This document shows positions 32,763-42,107 of a stretch of 64,000 nucleotides of DNA, piece by piece (within the stretch, counting starts at the first letter, position 1; the number at the start of each line of letters is the position of its first letter). Source of the stretch: Prochlorococcus sp. AG-321-E21 (GTDB taxonomy: Bacteria > Cyanobacteriota > Cyanobacteriia > PCC-6307 > Cyanobiaceae); contig QBXH01000003.1 of NCBI GenBank assembly GCA_003283415.1, positions 1 through 64,000 on the forward strand. Direction: 5' to 3'. The notes beneath the pieces are model-generated. The model was not told where the DNA came from, did not search any database, and saw only the letters and a program-made list of their open reading frames with translations. The position numbers and the translations under genes were made by a program.

Positions 32763-34118
32763 TTAGAATAAAAAGTTTAATTTGAAACCAAGTCGATATT
32801 CTTTATCTTCAAGAAGTTGTCCGATATCCAGAATACCTTCTGCATTTAAATAATATAAATCAATTGATTTTTCTGGTTGTAAAGAATATCTTAGTGCTAA
32901 TGAAAATTTAAAATCTGAATCATTTTTAAATGAAGTATTTATTTCAGTGATAAATTGTAAATTATCAAATAAATTTATATAGCTTGAAACTCCAATCCCC
33001 CCAACGATTCTTTCTACTCCTCTAAAAAAATATTTCGGAGCTAAATTAAAGACTCCCTTATTATTTAATCTTAAGGTATTTATCAATTCACCGAATAGAT
33101 AGCCTTGATTCGTTTCATTATTTCTCCCGACAGATGTTCTAAATGCCAACCAAAAAGATCATCTTTTTGGGGACTAAATATTGATAATTCCCCTCCGAAT
33201 CTATAGTTAAGATTATTCTCACTTAAGTAAGTTGAATATAACCTTGAAATATTATATTCATTAGGATTAGTATCATTGAAACGACCAATATTGAGCAATT
33301 CTAGTTGCAACATATTTGACAAAGAATAACCATAAAATCTAAATAAATTTCCCCTAGGGTCATAATTAAGACTAATTTGTGAAGTTCCAGCTTTATGTAT
33401 CACTGCATTATTTACTGTGATTCCGCCATAACTAATCAATTTATCTCTCTCATTTAAGGGCTCTAGAAAATTATCCTCTTCATAAGGTTTATAAATTATA
33501 TTGCCAGAATAAAGTGGTTTATTATCTGATGGAATAGTAAGTAAACTTTTAGAGGGGCTTGATCCTTATGAATTCGTTATCTTACCTTCAATTCCAATCT
33601 AAAGATTAATATTCCAACCCAAACCTAAACTATATATAGATTTTCTGGGGTATTTTAGTTCACTATCAAAATAGTTATTGCCAGGGCCTAAAAGATTTGT
33701 ATATGAGAAAAGTTGATCAATATATTTCGCAATATCTAAAACAAAGCCACTTCCTAAATAAAAATTATTTCCATAAGCATTTTACCAATTCCCTTTGAGC
33801 CTAATTTCTCAGGCAAGAAGGTAACCCCTAGAACTATTAAAAAATTCAGATTATCATTCAATTTTTTCGAGAAAGGTAAAGAAAATGCTCAAACTATATT
33901 TTCAAATTTTTCTTTAGCATATGAATTGTTCTGTTGATTATAAATACTTTTATTTTTTTCAGATCCACTTGCAAGCATCCAATATTCAAAAGTTGATACC
34001 ATAAATATTCCAAAGAAATTTTCATTCTCTGATAACAATTTTTTCTTGAATGAAAAAGTATAGTTTTGCTAATAATAATTAGTATTTTTCCCATCAATTT
34101 AGTTGTATAAATAATCAT
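32763..34118 (-). pseudogene. Decayed beta-barrel/outer-membrane-like protein
   Basis: Minus-strand fragments in adjacent frames broken by TGA, TAG and TAA stops and frameshifts: ...NIV*AFSLPFSKK..., ...NAYGNNFYLGSGFVLDIAKY...LGWNINL*IGIEGKITNS*GSSPSKSLLTIPSDNKPLYSG...RDKLISYGGITVNNAV..., then frameshift near 33130 into RTSVGRNNETNQGYLFGELINTL...LGFKLNFLF*. Confidence 0.75.
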
Positions 34119-34284
34119 CCCCGCCTCAGAAAAATAAATTGATATAAGAGAAGAATTTGAGAGTCCATAAACAAAAATAAATGATGGGTTTTATGAAATT
34201 TATATGAGGTTAAAAACTTTGAACAAAATATATGAAATTCAATAGTAAACAAATATAATTTATATAATATGAATTCATTTTTTA

Positions 34285-35712
34285 ATGAAAGGTTTTGGAG
34301 ATCAAACTAAATCTAAAAAGAAATTAAATAATTTTAGAACCAAGCAATATCATCAACAAATAATGTATGAAGCTGTAAAGCATCAATCAGCCGGAAATAT
34401 TACAGAAGCAAAAAAGTATTATCAAACGTTAATTAAGGATGGTTTGGAAGATGCAAATGTTTTTAATAATTATGGAATCATTTTAGTAAATCTAGGAGAA
34501 TTAAAGGAAGCTGAATTATTAATCCGCAAGTCAATCGAACTCAACCCCAAAGATCCAGGAGCACATACTAATTTAGGAAGGATTTTAATAAAACTAGGAA
34601 AATTTAAGGAAGCAGAATTATCCACTCTTAAGGTAATTGAACTTAACCCTAATTCCTTTGAGGCTCATTACACCCTCGGTAATTTATTGAGAGATCAGGG
34701 CAAATTAGAAGATGCAGAAATCTCAATCCGCAAATCAATTCACCTGAATCATAATTTCGTTAAAGCTTATTTAATTTTAGGAATCTTATTAAGAGAACAA
34801 GGTAAATTAGAGGAAGCAGAATTATCCACTCGCAAAGTAATTGAACTAAATCCAAAAGTAGCGAATGCTCATTTATCTTTAGGAATCATATTGAGAGATC
34901 TTGGTAGATTAGGCGAAGCAGAAATATCTACTATCAAAGCAATAAACTTAAAAAGTTCTGATTTAGAACTTTGTTATCAAAATTTAAGTCTCTTAATGTA
35001 CGCCAAAGGTAATATAAATTTAGCACTCGAAAATATAGAAAAAGCTATTTCAATTGATCCTATATCCAAAGATAATAAATTAATAGAATCAATATTTAAG
35101 AAACGAAATAACATAAAAAACAATGAAATATTAACTCATAAGGATACCCTTATTAACTATGAAAAATTTTCGACCTACCCCATTATTATAAACAAAACAG
35201 TTGACCCAGAACTAGTCAATTCTTTGTATGAGATACAGGCTTTAGATTTAAATAAATTTACAGACCCTAGTTATGGAGAAGCTAGGGGCTCTGATTATCA
35301 GCTATTTGAAGACAATGAAAATATCACAAATAAGCTAGAAAGAGATTTAATTGGTATCACGAAAAAAATCGTAAACACAGAAGTTTTTTTTCGTGATTCA
35401 TTTTTTACAATTCTAAGTGGTAACAGCACAATAAGGAAACATAACCATTTAGGTGATTTTGATAAAATTGAGGTTCTTAACTTATGGAAGCAAAAATATT
35501 CTTTGGTCTACTATTTATCTATTGGAAATCAAAATTGTAAATATCCAGGAGTATTAAAATTCTATAAAGATAGATATGAAGATAAATCTAATTTGGAAAT
35601 TCTTCCTAAAGAAGGAATGATATTAATATTCCCAGCTGATAGATTCCATTCAGCAAAGTATAATGGAAATAAAGATAGGATTATAATAGGAATAAACTTT
35701 TATAGCATTTAA
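34285..35712 (+). CDS. TPR-repeat protein with C-terminal 2OG-Fe(II) oxygenase-like domain
   Basis: About five 34-aa TPR units; C-terminus RKHNHLGDFD...SLVYYLSIGNQ...GMILIFPADRFHSAKYNGNKDRIIIGINFY. Confidence 0.85.
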   Translation: MKGFGDQTKSKKKLNNFRTKQYHQQIMYEAVKHQSAGNITEAKKYYQTLIKDGLEDANVFNNYGIILVNLGELKEAELLIRKSIELNPKDPGAHTNLGRILIKLGKFKEAELSTLKVIELNPNSFEAHYTLGNLLRDQGKLEDAEISIRKSIHLNHNFVKAYLILGILLREQGKLEEAELSTRKVIELNPKVANAHLSLGIILRDLGRLGEAEISTIKAINLKSSDLELCYQNLSLLMYAKGNINLALENIEKAISIDPISKDNKLIESIFKKRNNIKNNEILTHKDTLINYEKFSTYPIIINKTVDPELVNSLYEIQALDLNKFTDPSYGEARGSDYQLFEDNENITNKLERDLIGITKKIVNTEVFFRDSFFTILSGNSTIRKHNHLGDFDKIEVLNLWKQKYSLVYYLSIGNQNCKYPGVLKFYKDRYEDKSNLEILPKEGMILIFPADRFHSAKYNGNKDRIIIGINFYSI

Positions 35713-35919
35713 TATTCAATAAATAGAAGTTACATTGAAGGCTTTTTATTAATTGTTAAATCAAAGCAATATTTAAATATTTTTAATTTGTAAACAATAC
35801 TTCTTATTTGAATTACATAAGAAAATAATATTTTTAGTAAGATTATGTGCATATTTTGGTTACTCTACTTTTTAGGATAGATTATGTATTTGTTAAGACT
35901 TACTTGCTATAACTAATCA

Positions 35920-35957
35920 GGGCGACAGGATTCGAATTTGCCACCTAGTACTCCCTT
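35920..35957 (-). pseudogene. Decayed tRNA 3' half (tRNA-Pro-like)
   Basis: Reverse complement AAGGGAGTACTAGGTGGCAAATTCGAATCCTGTCGCCC keeps a TTCGAAT T-loop but no 5' half. Confidence 0.6.
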
Positions 35958-36301
35958 GTAGGTTCAACATTTAACTTAGGACTCGCAGGTAGAATAACCG
36001 ATTTCTCTGCTTCCATTTTTACTGATTTTCTGGTGTATTTTTCGTCAGACATTCCCTATGATCTAACAAAACTAAATTTTTCTATACTATTTAACATTTT
36101 TTCAATATTTTTTTCTCTCTTCTTCTCTTTGAAAATAATTAGCGGTTAATGCAGTTATTCTTCCCTCCTTAACTTAAGCTTGCCTTAATAAAAGCCTTCT
36201 TTTCTTCCCTTTTCCGAGTTTCTGAAACTCTTTTGAAGAACTTAATAATGACTAGTTTTCTTCATTGTTATCCATTTAGAAATCAGGAAAACTTAATTGA
36301 A

Positions 36302-36598
36302 CAAATGATATTCAATTAAAACAATCAATTGAATATGTAAAACATGATGGCACTATTGGATCTTACTTCCCAGATTTTTTCTTAAAATTAGATAATGGTG
36401 ATAGGTGGGTTGTTGAAACAAAAGGTGCTGAAAGTATTAATGACCCTAGAAAAATTGAGCGATTAAAAATTTTGTGTGAGGATGCCACTAGATTGCATGG
36501 AATAAGTTGGAAATGCCTTTACATTAGGCAGGAAATCTGGAATGTATTGAAACCGAAACCAATAAATTTCATTGAACTATCACAATATTTCATTTGAG
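36302..36598 (+). pseudogene. C-terminal remnant of type III restriction-enzyme/PD-(D/E)XK nuclease-like protein
   Basis: Frame reads NDIQLKQSIEYVKHDGTIGSYFPDFFLKLDNGDRWVVETKGAESINDPRKIERLKILCEDATRLHGISWKCLYIRQEIWNVLKPKPINFIELSQYFI*; no ATG, TGA immediately upstream. Confidence 0.6.
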
Positions 36599-36910
36599 AA
36601 TCTATCACTGCTAATACAAAAACACCAAATTCAAAAAAACAAACAAAACACAAACACCAAATTCAAAATTTTAAGTTTATTGACTTTCTTTCATTATCTT
36701 ATTTTTCTTTCCTTCCTCTTTGAAAATTACACCTTCAAATGAAAGATTTGCCCATATAATTAGTTTTCTCTTTTACTGGTTCAACTACGAATATATACTC
36801 TCACCTACAGGCAATTTATTTCTTGCCTCACCTTTTTTTAGTTAAAACTTACTTATTTCTAGGTCAGTATAGATCTTTGCCAAAGCAAGTGATAAGAATT
36901 GGTTTCAGTA

Positions 36911-36988
36911 TATCCACCACCACAAAACTTTGTCTATCAAATATCCACCACCACACGCGATTTATCCACCATCACATCCACCACCACT
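36911..36988. repeat. Four direct copies of (T)ATCCACCAYCAC
   Basis: Copies at 36911-36924, 36942-36955, 36963-36976, 36976-36988. Confidence 0.9.
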
Positions 36989-37362
36989 CTTTTCGGCATA
37001 TACTGGAAAGGTGGGGTCTATATAAAAATCTATCCCGGTTATATTCTCAAAAACGCCCTCATAGCGTCCTACATAGGTCAGTAGCATACTTAATGGTTAC
37101 GGAGAGGGTGTTTCGCTGAGTAAGGTCTAAGAGACACAGTTAGACACAATCAGAGACTAATTTTTTGGGGAACTGGTGAAATTCCCCAACATTTCTCCCA
37201 ACACTTTGCGATAAAAATAAACTTTCATTAACAGAATCTACCTGACACCATGAGACGCTATTTTTAAGAAGATAATTGAAAAAGCTCCTACTAATACAAG
37301 TTTTTATAAAGATTGTGAAACTACCAGAATCCTTCAGATACCGTCAGACACTAAAAATAATC

Positions 37363-37447
37363 CGGAGAGGGTGGGATTCGAACCCACGAACAGTATCCTG
37401 TTAAACGATTTCGAATCGTTCGCTTTCGACCACTCAGCCACCTCTCC
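37363..37447 (-). tRNA. tRNA-Ser(CGA)
   Basis: Reverse complement GGAGAGGTGGCTGAGTGGTCGAAAGCGAACGATTCGAAATCGTTTAACAGGATACTGTTCGTGGGTTCGAATCCCACCCTCTCCG; paired acceptor, long variable arm, CGA anticodon. Confidence 0.96.
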
Positions 37448-37509
37448 GTAAGTAAATTATATATATATATTTAATTTAGAAATTCGTTTTATTTTTTATA
37501 TCTTATTCT

Positions 37510-38541
37510 TTAATTCCAACCCGCTTCTTTCATCATTTTGATTGCACGACTGTTATTTTCGCCTAACTCATTAACTGTCACTTTATCAGGAGTAAAATCC
37601 CCAAAGTTTTTGACTATTTCATTTTGATTAACTTCTTTTAAAGGATGTTCAAAAGTAGGTGCTGCTAAACCCTTACTTCCTTCAGGTGAAGCTAAAAATT
37701 CAAGCAATTTTATGGCTTCAGTCTTGTTAGTTGCATATTTAGCTATTCCTCCCGCACTAATATTTACGTGTGCAGGATTAGGTGTAATAACAGACGTTTT
37801 TTTTGCATATAAAGTATCTCTTCTTCCATTAACACCAGCAAGCATTCTTGCAACGTAGTAGTGATTAACAATACCTACACCACACTTTTTCTTAGAAACT
37901 GCCCTTACTATTGCAATATCTCCGGGAAAGAAAGGTTTAGAAACATTAGAAATCATTCCACTTAACCAAGCTTTAGTTTCAGACTCACCTTTATTAACTA
38001 TTTGATTAGCTACGAGAGATTGGTTGTAAGGACTTTTTCTATTTCTTAAACACACTTTCCCTTTTAAAGAGGGATCAGCTAGGTCTGTATAATCCTTTAT
38101 TTTCTTAACATCAACAACTTTTGGATTGGCAACCATGACCCTTACCCTTCTAGTTAATGCATACCATTCCTTACCTGGATCTTTTAAACCCTCAGGAACA
38201 TCATTCTCTAAATTAGATGAGTTGATACTTTGGAGCAAACCTGCTTTTGCAGCATTAGTTATTCTTGCTGCATCAACAAGCAAAATTATATCTGCTTGAG
38301 AATTTTCACCTTCTCTTTTTAATCTTTCAATTAAAGATATACCGGCAGCTTCAATAAGTCTTACTTTAATCCCAGTTTCTTCTGCAAACTTTTTGTAAAC
38401 TCCTCTATCAGTATTGTAATGTCTTCCTGAGAAGACCTTCACTTCTTTTTCAGTTGATTTGGCAGGTATATTTGCATTAAATAAAAAAGTAAGAGTCAAA
38501 GCTGAATAAAAAAATCTTTTTAGTTTTTGCACTTTTTTCAA
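37510..38541 (-). CDS. futA: Fe(III) ABC transporter substrate-binding protein (FutA/IdiA type)
   Basis: EVKVFSGRHYNTDRGVYKKFAEETGIKVRLIEA; signal peptide. Confidence 0.92.
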   Translation of the reverse strand: MKKVQKLKRFFYSALTLTFLFNANIPAKSTEKEVKVFSGRHYNTDRGVYKKFAEETGIKVRLIEAAGISLIERLKREGENSQADIILLVDAARITNAAKAGLLQSINSSNLENDVPEGLKDPGKEWYALTRRVRVMVANPKVVDVKKIKDYTDLADPSLKGKVCLRNRKSPYNQSLVANQIVNKGESETKAWLSGMISNVSKPFFPGDIAIVRAVSKKKCGVGIVNHYYVARMLAGVNGRRDTLYAKKTSVITPNPAHVNISAGGIAKYATNKTEAIKLLEFLASPEGSKGLAAPTFEHPLKEVNQNEIVKNFGDFTPDKVTVNELGENNSRAIKMMKEAGWN

Positions 38542-38634
38542 ATAGTATCTATGGTTACTTTATATATATCTAAAGAGCAAGAATCCTAAAAGAAATTTTC
38601 TATACACGGCCTTGTATCATTTTTACCGCCCAAA

Positions 38635-39300
38635 ATGAATTATTTAACTCGCCAGCTACTTAATGAAGAGGAAATAGAGATATTAAATAAAAATATAAAT
38701 ATGCAAAATAAGCTTTGGGAAGATGGGAAAAAGACTGCTGGAAGTCATGCTTCGAAAGTTAAAAATAATTTGCAATTAAATAGAGAATCAGAAATTTCAA
38801 AAAAGTATACAGGATTAATTTCAAAAAAAATTTTAAGCGACAATTTAATAAAAAGCTTTGCCTTACCAAAAAAAATTCATGGGCTAATGTTTGCCAAATC
38901 TACGAAAGGAATGGGATATGGTCGTCATATAGATAATTCTTATATGTCATCGGGAAGAGCTGATTTATCATTTACAATATTTCTAAACAGTAAAGATAAT
39001 TATGATGGAGGAGAATTATCAATTGAGAGTATTAATTCAGAAGAAAGATTTAAACTTAATTCAGGCGAAATAATCATATATCCAAGTACATATCTACATT
39101 CTGTTCAAAAAGTAACAAGAGGGGAAAGATTTGTATGTATTGGATGGATAGAAAGTTATGTAAAAAGTATTGAAGAAAGAGAATATTTATTTGATCTTGA
39201 TTCGGGGGCGAAGGGTGTTTTAGCAAATTATGGAAGATCCGATGAACTTGACCTTATTTTTAAATCTTATTCAAACATGCTTAGGTTATTAGGAAATTGA
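38635..39300 (+). CDS. PKHD-type Fe(II)/2OG hydroxylase (PiuC/YbiX family)
   Basis: YGRHIDNSYM...GRADLSFTIFLN...YDGGELSI...YPSTYLHSVQKVTRGERFVCIGWIES. Confidence 0.92.
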   Translation: MNYLTRQLLNEEEIEILNKNINMQNKLWEDGKKTAGSHASKVKNNLQLNRESEISKKYTGLISKKILSDNLIKSFALPKKIHGLMFAKSTKGMGYGRHIDNSYMSSGRADLSFTIFLNSKDNYDGGELSIESINSEERFKLNSGEIIIYPSTYLHSVQKVTRGERFVCIGWIESYVKSIEEREYLFDLDSGAKGVLANYGRSDELDLIFKSYSNMLRLLGN

Positions 39301-39375
39301 AAAGAAACATTTTATACAATTAACAGATAATATTTTAAAAAATAATTAAAATCAAAGTATTAATCTTTAAATACA

Positions 39376-39618
39376 ATGTCTAAAAAAAGTTCTATTGCAA
39401 TATTTTTAGCTGCAACTAGTGCTCTCGCTATTTCGACAGCAGAAAATACAAATTTAAAAGCCAGTGAAGGAGATTTAGGGGGATTAAAGGAATGGAATAC
39501 GGATATGCCTTTGGATTCTGATTTTATATTAGATGCTAGAGCACAAGAACTTGCAGATGAAGCAAAAAAGAATTCTGATATTTGTGTACCAATAGGAGAA
39601 GGTGAAAATTGTTGGTAG
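39376..39618 (+). CDS. Small secreted hypothetical protein
   Basis: N-terminal signal-like segment MSKKSSIAIFLAATSALAISTAE; C-terminal CVPIGEGENCW. Confidence 0.6.
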   Translation: MSKKSSIAIFLAATSALAISTAENTNLKASEGDLGGLKEWNTDMPLDSDFILDARAQELADEAKKNSDICVPIGEGENCW

Positions 39619-39636
39619 ATTTTTATTTTAATTAAC

Positions 39637-39668
39637 AAAAAAAAACACCCTTAAAGGGTGTTTTTTAT
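39637..39668. terminator. Bidirectional terminator between convergent genes
   Basis: AAAAAACACCCTTAAAGGGTGTTTTTT. Confidence 0.92.
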
Positions 39669-39699
39669 TTTAGTTAATTTCTTATGACATTAACTAAAT

Positions 39700-41007
39700 T
39701 TAGAATTTAAAGGTTGTTGTTACAACAGCACCAAAGGTGTCGTCTTCTGCATCTGCCCAACTATCAGTACCACCGAATACCGCTGGAGTGATTGACATAG
39801 AGTCATTTGGCTTGAATGAATAATAAAGTTCCCATAATAATGGATCAACTTCAGTAACAGTACCACCACCGACTACAGAAGTTACCTTAAGTGGTTGAGT
39901 GAATGCAAGACCGATAGTATCATCAGCTTGGAACATATCTTTCCAATTTAAGCCGACCATATAACTATCAGCTTCTTTAGCAGCACCTGTTGCACCACCT
40001 TCAAAAGATTTAGTATCGTAACCAACTGAAATTTCAGGAACTGCTGTACCTGAAGCTTCTGGTCTCCAATAAGCCCTTAAAGCGTATCCAGTAGAGTCTG
40101 TTGCGGTATCTTCACCAAAAGCAGTTGCGTTGTACTGCTGTGAAGTCCAGTTCTGAGCATCTGACAGTGTTGCTGATACATGCCATCTATCAGTAGTATA
40201 AGCAACTTGGGTATCCCATTTGCTTACATCATTTTTACCCATTAGGCCTTTAGCAAGTGGAGCTTTGCTGTATCCATCAGAACCTTTACTTACGATGTTA
40301 GTAGCTACACCAAATCCACCATCAGTCTCATACTTGAAACCGAAACCTGTATCAGTAGAAGCACCAAAGTTGCTGTTTCCACCTAGTTTGAAAGCTTTTA
40401 AAGCTCCAGGTTTGTAAATAGAAGGAGTGATATACATGTAGTAGTTTTCAATCCTTGGTCCTACAAAAGCAGTTATGTTGTCACCGACAGGGAATGTGTA
40501 CCACATTTTATCGACGTTAAAATTATCTGATGTGTTCTTTGTCTCAATATGGTATGCAGCAGGCTTTAACTCCCAAACATCACCACTTTCACCAGCCTTA
40601 AGACGAACGTAAAGATTATCATCACCTGTGAACGTTGTATTCAAGTTCATTGTGTATGTATAACCAGTTTGTACAGATTCTGTATCTGTACCATCAATCT
40701 CGTTAGCTCCATCTACAGCACCAATCCACATAATGGCTTTACCATCCATGGTTGTTGTGCTTGAAAATGCACCAGCTTCGAAATTGTTTTGCTGAGCTTC
40801 TAGACCATCTACACGTCCATTGAGAACTGCGATGTCTTCATCAACATTATTAATGAATGTTTTACTGTCAATTCTGTTGGATGTTTTCTTACTACGAGAG
40901 TAATCATTCATGCCATCAAGATTTATTACGTCAGAAGCTTGTGTAGCAACTGGAGCTAGTAAGCCCGCTGCTGCAGTAGCAACCAACATTTGTTGGAAAA
41001 GTTTCAT
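39700..41007 (-). CDS. Outer membrane porin (cyanobacterial Som-like)
   Basis: Signal peptide, coiled-coil after it, beta-strand-rich sequence ending in aromatic TTTFKF. Confidence 0.85.
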   Translation of the reverse strand: MKLFQQMLVATAAAGLLAPVATQASDVINLDGMNDYSRSKKTSNRIDSKTFINNVDEDIAVLNGRVDGLEAQQNNFEAGAFSSTTTMDGKAIMWIGAVDGANEIDGTDTESVQTGYTYTMNLNTTFTGDDNLYVRLKAGESGDVWELKPAAYHIETKNTSDNFNVDKMWYTFPVGDNITAFVGPRIENYYMYITPSIYKPGALKAFKLGGNSNFGASTDTGFGFKYETDGGFGVATNIVSKGSDGYSKAPLAKGLMGKNDVSKWDTQVAYTTDRWHVSATLSDAQNWTSQQYNATAFGEDTATDSTGYALRAYWRPEASGTAVPEISVGYDTKSFEGGATGAAKEADSYMVGLNWKDMFQADDTIGLAFTQPLKVTSVVGGGTVTEVDPLLWELYYSFKPNDSMSITPAVFGGTDSWADAEDDTFGAVVTTTFKF

Positions 41008-41134
41008 TTAACCTCACACGAAAAATGCCCACACGACATGGGTTAGAATTATTGTATCGACTGTAACTTTTATGAGTAGAGCCAATAGATGCAAAGGTAT
41101 GTATCAAAAGTTACATAGTAAGTTTCTGTCTTTA

Positions 41135-42010
41135 TTAGCTAATCTTTTTTAGTAGTGGGAAGTCTAAAGCATCTCTTTCTTGAATCCACGAAGAGGCAAC
41201 TTCTCTCGCTAAATTTCTAATTTTTTCTATGTATTGAGCACGATCAGTTACTGAGATAACACCTCTCGCGTCGAGTAAGTTGAAACAGTGGCTACATTTA
41301 AGTACAAAATCTAATGCAGGATAGGTAAGTTTTTTTTCAATTAGTGAGTTTGCTTCGTCTTGATAAATAGCAAATAGTTTTCTCATATTTTCAGGATTTG
41401 ACTCACTAAAATTAAATGAACATTGATTCTTTTCGAATTGAAGCCAAATATCACTGTAGTTTAATTTTTTATTCCAATTCAACTCCCAAATACTCTCTTT
41501 ATCCTGCAAAAACATAGCTATTCTCTCCAGGCCATAAGTTATTTCAATCGGAATTGGATTGCAATCGATACCACCACATTGTTGGAAATACGTAAATTGA
41601 GTTACTTCCATGCCATCTAACCAAACTTCCCAACCTACTCCCCATGCCCCAAGAGTAGGAGATTCCCAATTATCTTCTACAAATCTTATGTCGTGACTCT
41701 TAATATTAATTCCTAAGAACTCTAAAGAAGTTAAATATTTTTCTTGAATTTCATCTGGTGAAGGTTTAATAATTACTTGGTATTGATAATAATGTTGAGC
41801 CCTATTGGGATTATCTCCAAATCTTCCATCAGTAGGTCTTCTACATGGTTCCGAATAAGCAACACTCCACGGTTCTGGTCCGATAGCTCTAAGGAAAGTA
41901 TGTGGATTCATTGTTCCAGCTCCTTTTTCAGTGTCATAAGGCTGCATAATCAAACAACCTTCTTCGGACCAAAATTTATTTAATTTTTGAATAATATCCT
42001 GAAAATACAT
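41135..42010 (-). CDS. glyQ: Glycyl-tRNA synthetase alpha subunit
   Basis: [57 protein letters not shown]. Confidence 0.97.
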   Translation of the reverse strand: MYFQDIIQKLNKFWSEEGCLIMQPYDTEKGAGTMNPHTFLRAIGPEPWSVAYSEPCRRPTDGRFGDNPNRAQHYYQYQVIIKPSPDEIQEKYLTSLEFLGINIKSHDIRFVEDNWESPTLGAWGVGWEVWLDGMEVTQFTYFQQCGGIDCNPIPIEITYGLERIAMFLQDKESIWELNWNKKLNYSDIWLQFEKNQCSFNFSESNPENMRKLFAIYQDEANSLIEKKLTYPALDFVLKCSHCFNLLDARGVISVTDRAQYIEKIRNLAREVASSWIQERDALDFPLLKKIS

Positions 42011-42107
42011 CGAATTAAACTTTCTTTAAAATTTAGAGCATCACCATCGAACATAATAACAAAGCAATACTAAAAGGAATGTTATTAACATTGACTTATA
42101 TGAAAGT

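Noticed and set aside
33894-34118. 74-aa minus-strand ORF as a gene
   Set aside because: Appears out of frame relative to readable pseudogene peptide ...FGIFMVSTFEYWMLASGSEKNKS...; part of the decayed gene.
36911-36988. CRISPR array
   Set aside because: Repeats are only 13-14 nt with irregular short spacing and no cas genes nearby.
36823-37119. ORFs 36823..37119 and 36899..37084 as genes
   Set aside because: They translate the iterated TATCCACCACCAC array into low-complexity S/T/H-rich peptides in two frames; more likely non-coding.
37160-37260. Resemblance to a cobalamin riboswitch (GGGGAACTGGTGAAATTCCCC)
   Set aside because: The GGTGAAATTCC string is suggestive, but I see no convincing B12 box, the GGGGAA pairs directly with TTCCCC, and no downstream cobalamin-linked gene follows on that strand.
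40220-40417. 65-aa ORF antisense to the porin
   Set aside because: Shadow ORF within a clear porin coding sequence.
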